A DNA stretch of 29,812 nt, from IMG/VR virus record IMGVR_UViG_3300021961_000431, positions 1-29,812 of that record. One strand, 5' to 3'. This document shows, piece by piece, positions 15,312 to 22,742 of the stretch. This DNA is from a virus. A program made the translations under genes and the position numbers. Within the stretch, counting starts at the first letter, position 1. The number at the start of each line of letters is the position of its first letter. Under the pieces are notes generated by a model, which saw only the letters and a list, made by a program, of their open reading frames with translations, did no database searches and was not told the DNA's origin.

Positions 15312-15758
15312 TTAGGCTACGGTTACTTCCCAAGTGATGCTCATTGCATCGGCAGCACCTTTGTTAACCACAGCAAATGTAGTACGGCAAAGCATTGTGC
15401 CAGCCACGCCAGCGTTGAATATGCCAGCCTCTTCGATTGCGCCAGTTGCGGTACCTGCGCCGAAGGTGGCGACGTACTCAACAACAGAACCAGTAACGGT
15501 TGTGCTGGTCAAAGCAACACGGCCAAGCTCAGAGCCTAGGGTTGTGTCACCAAGAACCGGAGTAGTGCCATCGTCACCGACAGCCATGTGGCTCATTGCG
15601 CCGAAGGTTGTGTCCTTCATACGCGAGGCAATGTATTCCAAACCAGTGGTAACCACCAGATTGTCTACCTCGAGGGTTTGCTTTTCTGCGCCTGTGATCG
15701 TGTCCCATACACGGATCTTCAGACGACCTTTGATATTGAGTTGTTCCTTGGCTTGCAT
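15312..15758 (-). CDS. Conserved phage tail/fibre-base structural protein
   Basis: A 148-residue protein. I choose the ATG at 15758 (MQAKEQLNIKGRL) because AAGGAG sits six bases before it. The ATG at 15779 lies inside the previous gene without a site. The sequence shows MAVGDDGTTPVLGDTTLGSE, then LGRVALTSTT, and later ATFGAGTATGAIEEAGIFNA, then TMLCRTTF. This is a widespread structural family next to tail fibres, Thr/Ala/Gly-rich and beta-structured. Probable role: connector between tail hub and fibre. No enzymatic residue is seen. Confidence 0.8.
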   Translation of the reverse strand: MQAKEQLNIKGRLKIRVWDTITGAEKQTLEVDNLVVTTGLEYIASRMKDTTFGAMSHMAVGDDGTTPVLGDTTLGSELGRVALTSTTVTGSVVEYVATFGAGTATGAIEEAGIFNAGVAGTMLCRTTFAVVNKGAADAMSITWEVTVA

Positions 15759-15768
15759 CAGTGTCTCC

Positions 15769-16785
15769 TTATGGGCCATTCAATGTAAATACATTCAGCG
15801 GGAAGCTGTTAACTAATTGTGTAGCACCACTTACGATAATTATCGAAATGATACTGTCTGTTACGGTGACGCTATCCGATGCGGCTTTGTAGAAATGCCA
15901 AGCCGGGCTATCAGATGGTGTTGCCGAATCCTGCAGTGATTTGCTAAAAGAACTTACTAGCGCCTCAGTCACCGTCGCAGTATCGGTAAACGATCTACTG
16001 TATTGTACTTGCCTATCAAACAAGTCGGACAGGCTTACAGCATCAGTCAAAGGTTTGCTTACATCAATCGCCTTTGCTTCTGTGATCGACGCGCTGTCGG
16101 ACAGAACCTTATCGAATACGATATTGTTCAGAGCGTCAGACGCATCAACCCCATCAGCCAGAGCCTTGGCAAAAGCCCAGAACGAATCATCGTAAGGCGA
16201 CACACTATCTGCTAATGGCTTACTCGTTGAGAGTGCAGCATCATCAGTTAGCGTTGCTTGATCCGCTAGAGCTTTGGAAAAGTCTTTGACTGTTGTTTCG
16301 GTTGTAGCTACATTGTCAGACAGCCCTTTCACAGTATTGATGAACTGGATGCTGTCAGTTGTAGTTACGCTATCCGCTAGGTTACGGATAAATATAATTG
16401 TAATAACTAGTGTTTCAGTTACGCTAACAGAATCAGTGAGACTCTTGCTTACGTCAACTGCTGGGCTATCAGTAACGCCCACACTTTCTGTTAATGATTT
16501 AGATACAGAGATTGCCGCTATGTCACTAGCGTTAACTGTTTCCCGAAACTTCTTCCACCGCTGCAATTCATCTAGGAAAGCGGTGGACTCTGCTAGAACG
16601 TAATCAACCAGCGCCTCTGGTACAACCCTAGACACCGTAGCATTAGCATATCCCGCCGCTACAGCGGTTTGAACAAGAACCCTTTCAACAACTACGTTGA
16701 GGGCTTCTACGGAGATACTGCTTACTACATTGACTTCCGCTGTGAGGGCAGAGGCGAGGACATACGAAACCCTCGCTGTTGTCAT
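15769..16785 (-). CDS. Repeat fibre protein, 13 units of an 18-20-residue motif
   Basis: A 338-residue protein. Residues 1-75 are Val/Ala-rich and probably helical or an attachment region. From residue 79 to 310 there are 13 tandem units with core SL-x-DSV-x-x-TD, for example SLTESVGVTD, SLTDSVSVTE, NLADSVTTTD, GLSDNVATTE and AASDSVTVTD. Periods are 18 residues (most), 19 or 20. The last 28 residues are hydrophobic (ISIIIVSGATQLVNSFPLNV). The regular period suggests a solenoid or beta-helix rod. Situated between a BppU-like module and the conserved fibre-base protein, it is probably a spacer arm or side fibre. The repeat number may vary between relatives. Confidence 0.8.
   Translation of the reverse strand: MTTARVSYVLASALTAEVNVVSSISVEALNVVVERVLVQTAVAAGYANATVSRVVPEALVDYVLAESTAFLDELQRWKKFRETVNASDIAAISVSKSLTESVGVTDSPAVDVSKSLTDSVSVTETLVITIIFIRNLADSVTTTDSIQFINTVKGLSDNVATTETTVKDFSKALADQATLTDDAALSTSKPLADSVSPYDDSFWAFAKALADGVDASDALNNIVFDKVLSDSASITEAKAIDVSKPLTDAVSLSDLFDRQVQYSRSFTDTATVTEALVSSFSKSLQDSATPSDSPAWHFYKAASDSVTVTDSIISIIIVSGATQLVNSFPLNVFTLNGP
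15856..16551 (-). repeat. Thirteen-fold protein repeat inside fibre gene (18-20 codons each)
   Basis: Core positions begin at residues 79, 97, 115, 135, 154, 172, 190, 208, 227, 245, 265, 283 and 301. Consensus: small-Leu-x-Asp-Ser-Val/Ala-x-x-Thr/Ser-Asp/Glu followed by 8-10 variable residues. Unit 3 is preceded by an inserted hydrophobic TLVITIIFI. Units differ enough at DNA level that recent tandem duplication is unlikely for most. Confidence 0.85.
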
Positions 16786-16786
16786 C

Positions 16787-17122
16787 TTAGAACTCCGAAC
16801 GTAGTTTGAACTTTAGTAAGTCGTATACAGTTTGTCTGCTACCGTCACCAAACGTAATCTCGATCTCACCCTCGTAATCGCCGGGTGGGCCATCAAGGGC
16901 GGTAGGATCATCAGTCCAGAAGAAAGCCACAACGCCACCAGTAGGATTAGTAACGCTTCCCGTTATGGTTGCGGTCAAAGTGGTCGAGCCAACTTGACGG
17001 AACTTAAGCAGGACAGTAGCGCCACTGAGAACTATGGGTTCGCCCGAGGTTTCATCTGTCAAAGTACAGATCAGGGTAGGCCGAGTGTCCCCCTGCACTA
17101 ATCTTATTTTATCTACCGACAT
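16787..17122 (-). CDS. BppU-like N-terminal Ig-fold virion protein
   Basis: A 111-residue protein. It begins with VQGDTRPTLICTLTDETSGE, then PIVLSGATVLLKFR, and ends PPGDYEGEIEITFGDGSRQT, then VYDLLKFKLR. This is the beta-sandwich pattern of the N-terminal domain of baseplate upper proteins (BppU_N family), which anchors receptor-binding proteins. Here it stands alone. Its ATG overlaps the stop of the adaptor gene (TAATG) and its stop is one base before the repeat fibre's ATG, so it likely links that fibre to the tail. I infer attachment from family and order only. Confidence 0.82.
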   Translation of the reverse strand: MSVDKIRLVQGDTRPTLICTLTDETSGEPIVLSGATVLLKFRQVGSTTLTATITGSVTNPTGGVVAFFWTDDPTALDGPPGDYEGEIEITFGDGSRQTVYDLLKFKLRSEF

Positions 17123-17772
17123 TAGATTCTCCGTAACTTGACATGTTTGTTGGCGCGCACGAATGACTTCAATGCACGGTCACGAGCCACGTTCAAACCA
17201 GCGCGGTACAAAGCGTCCCTTGCAACAGCCAACTTAGTATCGTAGTAAGGCTTGTCAGGGGAGAGTGCCATCCTTGAGATTACACCGTGAGCGATAGTCT
17301 CAGCGTAGTCCTCAAAGATAAAGTCGTCGATTGTGTCAACCGCTCTTGTGGGCTTTAGCGCCACGCGCAAAGTTACTGCACTAGCAACTGTTTCGCTTGG
17401 CTCCGGGTACAGCGTAAAGGTACGTGGATCCTTTTGCATTATTACAAACGGATCGCCCTTGCGTGTGACCACATCAGTGATATGCTTGTTGTACAGAGTT
17501 GCATCGTTGATGTTGTCTGTGCTCTCAGCATCTAGCATTCTGTTCTTGTACCAGCCCCTTAGTATCTTAACAACCAATCGATGTCTTGGTGGCTCAAGGT
17601 CGTAGTCACTTGTGTTTGCTATTACAGCAATTGGATCGAGAGTTTCTTGTAGGATCAAGCTCTTCTCGCAGAAGTCTATGATCGTACTCTTGATCTCATG
17701 CAAAGCCATATTGACCGTGGCACCCGGAACATGCGGCATTACATAGTCTAAGAAATCGTTATGGCTTTTCAT
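17122..17772 (-). CDS. Probable head-tail adaptor / tail tubular protein A-like
   Basis: A 216-residue protein: FLDYVMPHVPGATVNMALHE, then IKSTIIDFCEKSLILQETLD at the N-terminus, a strand-rich middle (DPRTFTLYPEPSETVASAVT) and a helical C-terminus (ETIAHGVISRMALSPDKPYY). Helix-beta-helix layout and length agree with short-tailed phage adaptors (T7 gp11 type), which form the ring between portal and nozzle. No enzymatic motif is seen. Start overlaps the upstream stop (TAATG). Confidence 0.75.
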   Translation of the reverse strand: MKSHNDFLDYVMPHVPGATVNMALHEIKSTIIDFCEKSLILQETLDPIAVIANTSDYDLEPPRHRLVVKILRGWYKNRMLDAESTDNINDATLYNKHITDVVTRKGDPFVIMQKDPRTFTLYPEPSETVASAVTLRVALKPTRAVDTIDDFIFEDYAETIAHGVISRMALSPDKPYYDTKLAVARDALYRAGLNVARDRALKSFVRANKHVKLRRI

Positions 17773-18095
17773 TAGGTTAACTCCGATTTAAATAGTGAAC
17801 GCATCGCACTAGCCCGACCTTCGGCAGAGTACTCATCGTCGCGCAATTCTGCTCGGAATACCACATAGTAGTTCAGTAGGTTCTGGAACTTAAGTGGGAT
17901 TGGAATTTGATCTGTTTCAATATAAGTAACATCTGCTGCGGTGTAGTTGCCTAACAGGAAGTCAGGACGAATGCGATAGACTTCCTGAATACCGTCGTTG
18001 CAGAAACTCATCAACTCCGCAGTGCTATAACGAACAGCATCTACGTCATTGAGAGTTACTCTCGCATCATCTATGACTGTCTGAAAAGTTGCCAT
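17772..18095 (-). CDS. Small adaptor-like virion protein (DUF6682-like)
   Basis: A 107-residue protein. N-terminal FQTVIDDARVTLNDVDAVRY, then STAELMSFCNDGIQEVYRIR, matches the start of phage adaptor proteins of the DUF6682 type (A-x-x-x-L-N-D-x-x-x-x-R-[YW]-[ST]-x-x-E-L-x-x-x-x-N-[DE]-[GA]). This copy lacks the family's longer C-terminal half and ends soon after RASAMRSLFKSELT. It is followed by a longer adaptor candidate, so the two may share the connector role (one in the portal ring, one below). Confidence 0.72.
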   Translation of the reverse strand: MATFQTVIDDARVTLNDVDAVRYSTAELMSFCNDGIQEVYRIRPDFLLGNYTAADVTYIETDQIPIPLKFQNLLNYYVVFRAELRDDEYSAEGRASAMRSLFKSELT

Positions 18096-18099
18096 CTAT

Positions 18100-18363
18100 T
18101 CACCATTTAACTTTGTCTGCCCAATAGGCCGCAGACATTTTGCCTTTGGCGATGTTCTTCGCGTGACGTGCTTTGAATGAAGCTTGACGTTTGGTTGGCT
18201 GTCTATCACCTACCACGCCCTGTTGTCCAAAGCGTATCGTCTTTACCTCCTCCCCAACCTTAGCCACAACAACGTGTGACTTGGTTGGATGATCGGGTGT
18301 GCGCTTGGGTTGGTTGTAACCACTGACCCCGGCGCGCTCTAGCCTAGAGTCCTTCTTCTTCAT
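18100..18363 (-). CDS. Small basic conserved phage protein
   Basis: An 87-residue basic protein: SGYNQPKRTPDHPTKSHVVV, then EEVKTIRFGQQGVVGDRQ, and C-terminal FKARHAKNIAKGKMSAAYWA then DKVKW. This composition and wording recur in many phage genomes beside connector genes. I know of no assigned function. The C-terminal helix with H-x-K-N-I-x-K-x-K is basic and could bind DNA. The ATG overlaps the stop of the next upstream small gene (ATGA). Confidence 0.8.
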   Translation of the reverse strand: MKKKDSRLERAGVSGYNQPKRTPDHPTKSHVVVAKVGEEVKTIRFGQQGVVGDRQPTKRQASFKARHAKNIAKGKMSAAYWADKVKW

Positions 18364-18539
18364 TTTTTAAACCCTTTAAGTGTTTTCGCAAGACGAGCAC
18401 GTTGTCCCAGCTTTCCCGGGGCCTTAGCTGCCTTCTCCAACTTTTCCGCAGGGATCTTCTCACCCTTCTTGACACCCAGCGCTTTGCGAAGAGAACCCGG
18501 CTTCTGTATGGCATCTTGAATCCACTTCTTCTTAGACAT
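18360..18539 (-). CDS. Very small Lys-rich conserved phage protein (59 aa)
   Basis: A 59-residue protein: MSKKKWIQDAIQKPGSLRKA, LGVKKGEKIPAEKL, then KAPGKLGQRARLAKTLKG. The start overlaps the upstream stop (TAATG) and the stop overlaps the next start (ATGA), which strongly supports translation. The pattern KPGSLRK-x-LGVKKGEKIP-x-x-KL is common in tailed phage genomes near head genes, often uncalled or hypothetical. Amphipathic, highly basic, probably nucleic-acid or capsid-interior associated. Function unknown. Confidence 0.8.
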   Translation of the reverse strand: MSKKKWIQDAIQKPGSLRKALGVKKGEKIPAEKLEKAAKAPGKLGQRARLAKTLKGFKK

Positions 18540-18892
18540 TAGAGATCCTTACTATTCTCAGGGAATAAGACATTAACATCTGGCTCAAGCTCTGGCTCTA
18601 AATCTTCAAACGCATCCATAGGCCATACGCCAGTATTACTCTCGCCCTCAAACTTTACGACAACGGCATTACCCCTAGGCAACCAGCAGAACCTAGTCTT
18701 GTCGCCAACAGATGAGAAGGCGTAACCATCGAAAGCGTTCATGCCACCACACCACTTGGTTTTGTCTGTGATGACAGTCCAGCCACCTACGTTGTTCTTG
18801 AAGTACTTGGCATGCACATGCTTTTCAGCAAGCTCATGAGCCAATGCAAACGGTGTTGCCAAAATAGCTAAAGCAAGTATGAGGCTACGCAT
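18539..18892 (-). CDS. Secreted (signal-peptide) protein encoded among head/connector genes
   Basis: A 117-residue protein from ATG 18892, which has AAGGAG seven bases upstream; an earlier ATG at 18922 lacks a site. The first 20 residues, MRSLILALAILATPFALAHE, form a Sec signal with likely cleavage after ALA. The mature protein has two Cys (TKWCGGMNAFDG and KTRFCWLPRG), apt for a disulphide, and a very acidic C-terminus (EDLEPELEPDVNVLF). It should enter the periplasm. A periplasmic protein in a virion operon could be a superinfection blocker or lysis factor. No family recognised. Confidence 0.78.
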   Translation of the reverse strand: MRSLILALAILATPFALAHELAEKHVHAKYFKNNVGGWTVITDKTKWCGGMNAFDGYAFSSVGDKTRFCWLPRGNAVVVKFEGESNTGVWPMDAFEDLEPELEPDVNVLFPENSKDL

Positions 18893-18937
18893 AATGACGC
18901 TCCTTAAAGAGAGGCCACCCATGCAGCCTCACTTCCA

Positions 18938-19225
18938 TTATTCTTCAGTTTTGGATTTCTTGCTCTTGGCTAATACAGCTTTTGCCATTTCAGCAATAGT
19001 GGGCTCCTGCTCTTCTTGTTGAGCAACAGACTCTAACTTGATCTCGTCGGGCGTTTGCTTTGTTGCGCCTCTGCTGCCTACCTCTCGGGTGGGGTGTTTC
19101 CACTCAACCATATCGGGGCGTTTGGCAAGCTCCGGGTTCCAAGCAAAAATCGCGCCTGAGCTGGTCTGTTTAAGTAAACGAAACTTACTGCGTTCTATGT
19201 TACGCGGTGTAGGTTGAATAGCCAT
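18938..19225 (-). CDS. Hypothetical protein downstream of the capsid gene
   Basis: A 95-residue protein. The first half has short strands (FRLLKQTSSGAIFAWNPELA, then KRPDMVEW), the R-L-x-x-Q-T-S-x-G-x-h-x-x-W-x-P-E-L-A pattern seen in small proteins next to phage capsids. The second half is acidic or basic and low in complexity (VAQQEEQEPTIAEMAKAVLA, KSKKSKTEE) and probably disordered. AGAGGA precedes the ATG. It lies after the intrinsic terminator, so expression depends on read-through or an unseen promoter. Confidence 0.72.
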   Translation of the reverse strand: MAIQPTPRNIERSKFRLLKQTSSGAIFAWNPELAKRPDMVEWKHPTREVGSRGATKQTPDEIKLESVAQQEEQEPTIAEMAKAVLAKSKKSKTEE

Positions 19226-19240
19226 AAATCCTCTAAAGAT

Positions 19241-19280
19241 AAAAAAATGGGAAGAGGCTCCCGTGTAAGAGCCCCCTCCC
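19241..19280 (-). terminator. Intrinsic terminator after the capsid gene
   Basis: On the leftward transcript the stem GGCTC (19269-19273) pairs with GAGCC (19256-19260) and can extend through G-U pairs. Seven U residues follow (19241-19247) after CCCA. It begins 10 bases after the capsid stop. Placed between capsid and minor genes, it would make capsid mRNA more abundant, with partial read-through to the genes below. Confidence 0.75.
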
Positions 19281-19290
19281 TACCCCCTAA

Positions 19291-20238
19291 TTAGGGAATA
19301 GCAACTTTGGAAACATACAGATCGACCAAAGCTTCAGGCTTCACAACGCTGTAGCCATAAACATTCAGGCCACGAACGATGTTGCCGAAGGTGCTGGTCG
19401 AACGCAGAGATTCCACGTTGGTGATCTGCGAAGCAAACGAGATTGCATCACGGGTACCAGCGAGGACGTGCCATGCGTCAACTGTATCGGCAACAACATT
19501 CAGGTTGTTGGTTGTGTACAGAGTGAAACGGTCAACCATACCAATCTTACCGTTACGCAGCGGCGAGGTGTCGTCACCAGTAAGGTAAGCTTGCTTCAGG
19601 TCACTGTTCTTCAACAGAGGAGCCATCCACGAAGGGATAACCATCCAGCGACCATCTTCAGGTACGTTCTGCTCGTCGAGAACCAGACCAACGTCAAGGA
19701 TCTTTTCGAGGACGTTAGTCGTAGTGATGTGGATCGGAGCACCAGTTTCGCCCAGATCGATGTCACCAGAGATAGCGCCAGCATCAGGGCCCTTGTTAGC
19801 GGCAGCAGCGTCGGCAGCTACGTTGTTCAGAACGTCATTGTCGATTGCGATCTTCATCTGCTCGGATGCGTCGTTCGAGAAGATGTCCATCAGTTTCACG
19901 TCTGCCTGAACTTCATCAACGTCATCCACGACTACGGCGAAGTACTTACCCTTGTCGATCAACAGATCAATCGGAGTAGAGGTAGGTGCCTCAGTGGTCA
20001 GGGTTTGACCCTTCTCGTAGTTACGGATGGTGATTGTTGGGATCGAACGGATATGGACAGTATCGCCCATGCTCTTGATCTCACCTTCCCAATCGTTGTT
20101 GGTGATTTCGGCCAGAACGGTCGATTTGTAAAACTTAACTTGCAGCTTGCCAGACCAGATCTCTGGAATAAAGGCTGAGCCACTTGGGTTTGTATTGTAG
20201 CTATACTGAGGATAGCCACCACTTGCGGGTACAGACAT
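19291..20238 (-). CDS. Major capsid protein (HK97-fold type)
   Basis: A 315-residue protein with the arrangement of podovirus or siphovirus coat proteins: FIPEIWSGKLQVKFYKSTVL (N-arm), GDTVHIRSIPTITIRNYEKG (E-loop or spine region), TPIDLLIDKGKYFAVVVDDV, then ADVKLMDIFSNDASEQMKIA (spine helix), RWMVIPSWMAPLLKNSDLK and C-terminal NVYGYSVVKPEALVDLYVSK. It is preceded by the scaffold gene and has a good site (TAGGAGACTAAT). It forms the icosahedral shell. No protease gene is visible, so maturation cleavage may be absent or done by another protein. Confidence 0.92.
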   Translation of the reverse strand: MSVPASGGYPQYSYNTNPSGSAFIPEIWSGKLQVKFYKSTVLAEITNNDWEGEIKSMGDTVHIRSIPTITIRNYEKGQTLTTEAPTSTPIDLLIDKGKYFAVVVDDVDEVQADVKLMDIFSNDASEQMKIAIDNDVLNNVAADAAAANKGPDAGAISGDIDLGETGAPIHITTTNVLEKILDVGLVLDEQNVPEDGRWMVIPSWMAPLLKNSDLKQAYLTGDDTSPLRNGKIGMVDRFTLYTTNNLNVVADTVDAWHVLAGTRDAISFASQITNVESLRSTSTFGNIVRGLNVYGYSVVKPEALVDLYVSKVAIP

Positions 20239-20281
20239 ATTAGTCTCCTAAATAAAAAAGTTTGTACGCCGCGATTAAGGG

Positions 20282-21232
20282 TTAACGAATACGACCCTCA
20301 ATGGATGCGGCGTGGATTTCTGCTTCCATCGCCACCATATCCTTAGAAGATATGCGCCCATCCCTGCAAGCCGAATAGAAATCAGAAATCTCTTTGCGCG
20401 TGAAGTATCTCTTCGCGGCAGGAGACTGTCTGCTATTGTGACTGTCAGGTACTTGGTGCTTATCCTTTTGGACTAGTGGAGCTGGTGATGACACACCGGG
20501 TTGCTTGCTTGCTTCATACTTCTGGAAGAAGCGCGCAACACGTTCGGCATCCCGCTCTTGTTCAGCACTCTCAAGGAGGTCTTGGCGTGTGCGACCTGTA
20601 AGCTCGTCATATTCATCCAGCCAACTCAAGAAGCGTTCGTCGGAGTTGAGTGATACCCAATTAGGTGCCAACGCGTTCAGACGATCATAGAAGCTGGCCT
20701 CGGTCGTTTTTGCAGTAGATGTAACTACTTGCTCCATACGACGTTTAAGCTCAGCAATCTCCGCGTCCTTTGCGGTGGTAGCTTGTTGAGTTGCTCTTTG
20801 TATAACATCGAGCAGATCTTCTCCGTACTTCTCTTTGTCGGCATCAGTGATGAGTGGGGCTTTGGTTGCTTCTGCCTGACTCTTCAAACTTTCGACTTGT
20901 GCTGCAAGCTCGGCCAGTTGTGACCTAAGCTCTTTGTTTTCCGCGGCCATACGAGGAACTTCGGCCCTGTACTTACCCTCGATTACCTTGTAACGGTGTT
21001 CCCACTTATCATCCTCAGGCGGGGCTGGCGGCTCCGGTTGTGGTGGAATCCCGCCATTCCCTTGTTCCAGATTTGGATCTGGTGCAGGGTCAGATGGTGG
21101 TGTAGGATCCGGTTCAGGATCAGGTGTAGGTGGTTCCGGGTTCGGCTCAGGCACAGGTTGGTTCTCATAAAACTGTTTGTGCAGAGCTTCTGCTCGTTCT
21201 TCAGCTTCGCGTACTTTGCGTGGGATTGCCAT
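20282..21232 (-). CDS. Capsid scaffolding protein
   Basis: A 316-residue protein. Residues 25-75 are a Pro/Glu/Asp-rich linker with PEP, PDP and PPS repeats. Residues 90-170 form a coiled coil (AAENKELRSQLAELAAQVES and following). The C-terminus is helical and basic or acidic, as typical for internal scaffolds. Placement directly upstream of the capsid gene is the standard scaffold position. It would co-assemble with coat protein and leave before or during packaging. GGAGAACTT precedes the ATG. Confidence 0.88.
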   Translation of the reverse strand: MAIPRKVREAEERAEALHKQFYENQPVPEPNPEPPTPDPEPDPTPPSDPAPDPNLEQGNGGIPPQPEPPAPPEDDKWEHRYKVIEGKYRAEVPRMAAENKELRSQLAELAAQVESLKSQAEATKAPLITDADKEKYGEDLLDVIQRATQQATTAKDAEIAELKRRMEQVVTSTAKTTEASFYDRLNALAPNWVSLNSDERFLSWLDEYDELTGRTRQDLLESAEQERDAERVARFFQKYEASKQPGVSSPAPLVQKDKHQVPDSHNSRQSPAAKRYFTRKEISDFYSACRDGRISSKDMVAMEAEIHAASIEGRIR

Positions 21233-21285
21233 AAGTTCTCCATGAGTCTCAGAGCCTCGTCAGGTTATCTAAGATTTTCATTATT

Positions 21286-21305
21286 GCTAACTCAACCCTG
21301 TTAGC
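21286..21305 (-). other. Short hairpin in the 86-base gap before the scaffold gene
   Basis: GCTAAC and GTTAGC form a perfect 6-bp stem around an 8-base loop. The leftward transcript continues AAUAAUGAAAA, so there is no U-tract and it is not an intrinsic terminator. It could be an RNase-processing or stability element for scaffold-capsid mRNA, or chance. No other gene is visible in 21233-21319. Confidence 0.35.
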
Positions 21306-21319
21306 TTAGGGATCGTCGA

Positions 21320-21559
21320 TTATCTCGACCGAATCTTTCTAATCGTCTCTTCCGCCCCATTTGCTTTCTGTAGAAAGGTAGAGAGAACTTGTTGAGCACC
21401 TTGGTTCCAGCGAAGTTGAACTTCGTCCTTGGTCTGTGGGGTGATCTCGTCCAGTTCTCTCAGGGATTCTGCAAGCCACTGTTTCACTTGTTCGAAGTGA
21501 AGGTTGCCTTGCAGTTGCGCGAGAGCGTTAATTGTTTCTATATTGATTTGGTTTAACAC
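21320..21559 (-). CDS. Small helical head-region protein, unknown
   Basis: A 79-residue protein starting with GTG at 21559. GAGG lies six bases upstream, and the stop of the previous gene is three bases away. Predicted to be all helical: INALAQLQGNLHFEQVKQWL, AESLRELDEI, then VLSTFLQKANGAEETIRKIR. Small helical proteins between portal and scaffold are frequent in short-tailed phages, but this one is not a family I can name. Confidence 0.72.
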   Translation of the reverse strand: MLNQINIETINALAQLQGNLHFEQVKQWLAESLRELDEITPQTKDEVQLRWNQGAQQVLSTFLQKANGAEETIRKIRSR

Positions 21560-21562
21560 ACA

Positions 21563-22579
21563 TTACCTCTTAGATTCTTTTGCTGCCTTCTCGTACCGCT
21601 TCAAAGCTTCGTCCCTCATCTGCTTGTTGACAGCGTTGGGAGCTTTCTTGTAAGCATCGTCAGCCTCCTTGAATCTCTTACCGAGGTTCTGGACTGCTTG
21701 TTCTGCTGGGTACGGCTTTGACTTACGTGTCTCTGCGTCTCCACCACGGGCACCCGGCTTAGTCTTACGGGTTGCATTATCCGCAGGAGGACGAGGATTA
21801 TTAGGTATGACCACTCGCTTAGCTGTGGAATCCTTAGGCTCAGCAGGTTTTGTGCCTTGGCTGTTGGGTGCCGTGTTCCTTGCGGGAGCATCCTTGCCTG
21901 TAGACCGAGTGCGCTTCGGCTTAGTCTCAGCGTCGCCCATCGGACGTGGCACAGCGTTGGGATCCATCTTAGGAAGATTAGCGCCGCCCTTTAAAGCATC
22001 AGCCTTCATCTCATCGATGCTTGCATTTTGATAAGACATAGATGGCTTCGATGACAAAGGTTTCAGTTCGCCCTTGTCCTGATCGGGAACAGCACTTATC
22101 TCAGCGCCCTTGTTGGCATCCATGACCTTCATCTTGTCGCCGCGCATAACCATACCAGCGTCGCGCATACCGTCGCCTTGCATCTTGGCGTTCTCAGCGA
22201 AAGCCTTCTGGTTCTCATACTCACGCTTACCGCGACCAGCACCATAGCGCTCATACGCTAAACTACCGGGAGCATCGATGTTGCCTTCTTTGAAACGCTC
22301 GATGAGATTCCTAAAGCCGCCAACAATGCCGGGGCTACCAGCAGCTTCACGCTCACGGTTAGAAGCATCAAGACCCATCTGCTTCAGCACTGCCTCTTCA
22401 GGCATACCGCCATCAGCAAGATAAGCTGCAGCGGAGTGCGGGGACTTCTCTCTTAAAGGATTGTCCCGGTGAACATTCTCCGCATGGAAGATGGGGCGAC
22501 TCTTAACGCCGTGCTCCACCTTCGAGTTCGTGGTTTTTTTGTGGTTGCCACGCATCCACTCTGGGACGTGTCCTGACAT
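21563..22579 (-). CDS. Disordered, highly charged head-region protein
   Basis: A 338-residue protein of low complexity: Lys, Ala, Asp, Gly, Pro and Asn dominate. The N-terminal 40 residues contain MSGHVPEWMRGNHKKTTNSK. A DGGMPEEAV segment (residues about 56-64) recalls GGMPEE motifs of phage virion proteins. The middle and C-terminus have Lys/Pro-rich linkers (NNPRPPADNATRKTKPGARG). No folded enzymatic domain is evident. It abuts the K/M-rich gene (TAA then ATG) and the small GTG gene. It may be a minor capsid or DNA-condensing protein; this is speculative. Confidence 0.75.
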   Translation of the reverse strand: MSGHVPEWMRGNHKKTTNSKVEHGVKSRPIFHAENVHRDNPLREKSPHSAAAYLADGGMPEEAVLKQMGLDASNREREAAGSPGIVGGFRNLIERFKEGNIDAPGSLAYERYGAGRGKREYENQKAFAENAKMQGDGMRDAGMVMRGDKMKVMDANKGAEISAVPDQDKGELKPLSSKPSMSYQNASIDEMKADALKGGANLPKMDPNAVPRPMGDAETKPKRTRSTGKDAPARNTAPNSQGTKPAEPKDSTAKRVVIPNNPRPPADNATRKTKPGARGGDAETRKSKPYPAEQAVQNLGKRFKEADDAYKKAPNAVNKQMRDEALKRYEKAAKESKR

Positions 22580-22732
22580 TTACTTCCCCTTATGCTTTTT
22601 GCCCGGCATCATTTTGCCATCAGGCATCTTGTGTTTAGCCATACCACCGTTAGCCATTTTCTTTTTGCCCATCTTAGGCATCTCTTCTTTGCCCTTCAGT
22701 GGGCCTTTTTGCGATTTCATTTTGCCGTACAT
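22580..22732 (-). CDS. Tiny Lys/Met/Gly-rich protein (50 aa)
   Basis: A 50-residue ORF starting MYGKMKSQKGPLKGKEEMPK with 16 Lys and 9 Met, few aliphatics and no hydrophobic core. AAGGAG lies seven bases before the ATG; the stop abuts the next ATG. Short K/M/G-rich peptides with G-G-M-A and MPDGKMMPG motifs recur near portal or capsid genes in aquatic phages. Likely disordered and virion- or DNA-associated. Function unknown. Confidence 0.7.
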   Translation of the reverse strand: MYGKMKSQKGPLKGKEEMPKMGKKKMANGGMAKHKMPDGKMMPGKKHKGK

Positions 22733-22742
22733 TCTAGTCTCC

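Noticed and set aside
19468-20178. Open frame of 236 codons on the + strand across the capsid gene
   Set aside because: It is antisense to the clear major capsid protein, has no ribosome site or family resemblance, and follows from the codon bias of the true gene.
21286-21305. Terminator before the scaffold gene
   Set aside because: The hairpin lacks a U-tract on the leftward transcript.
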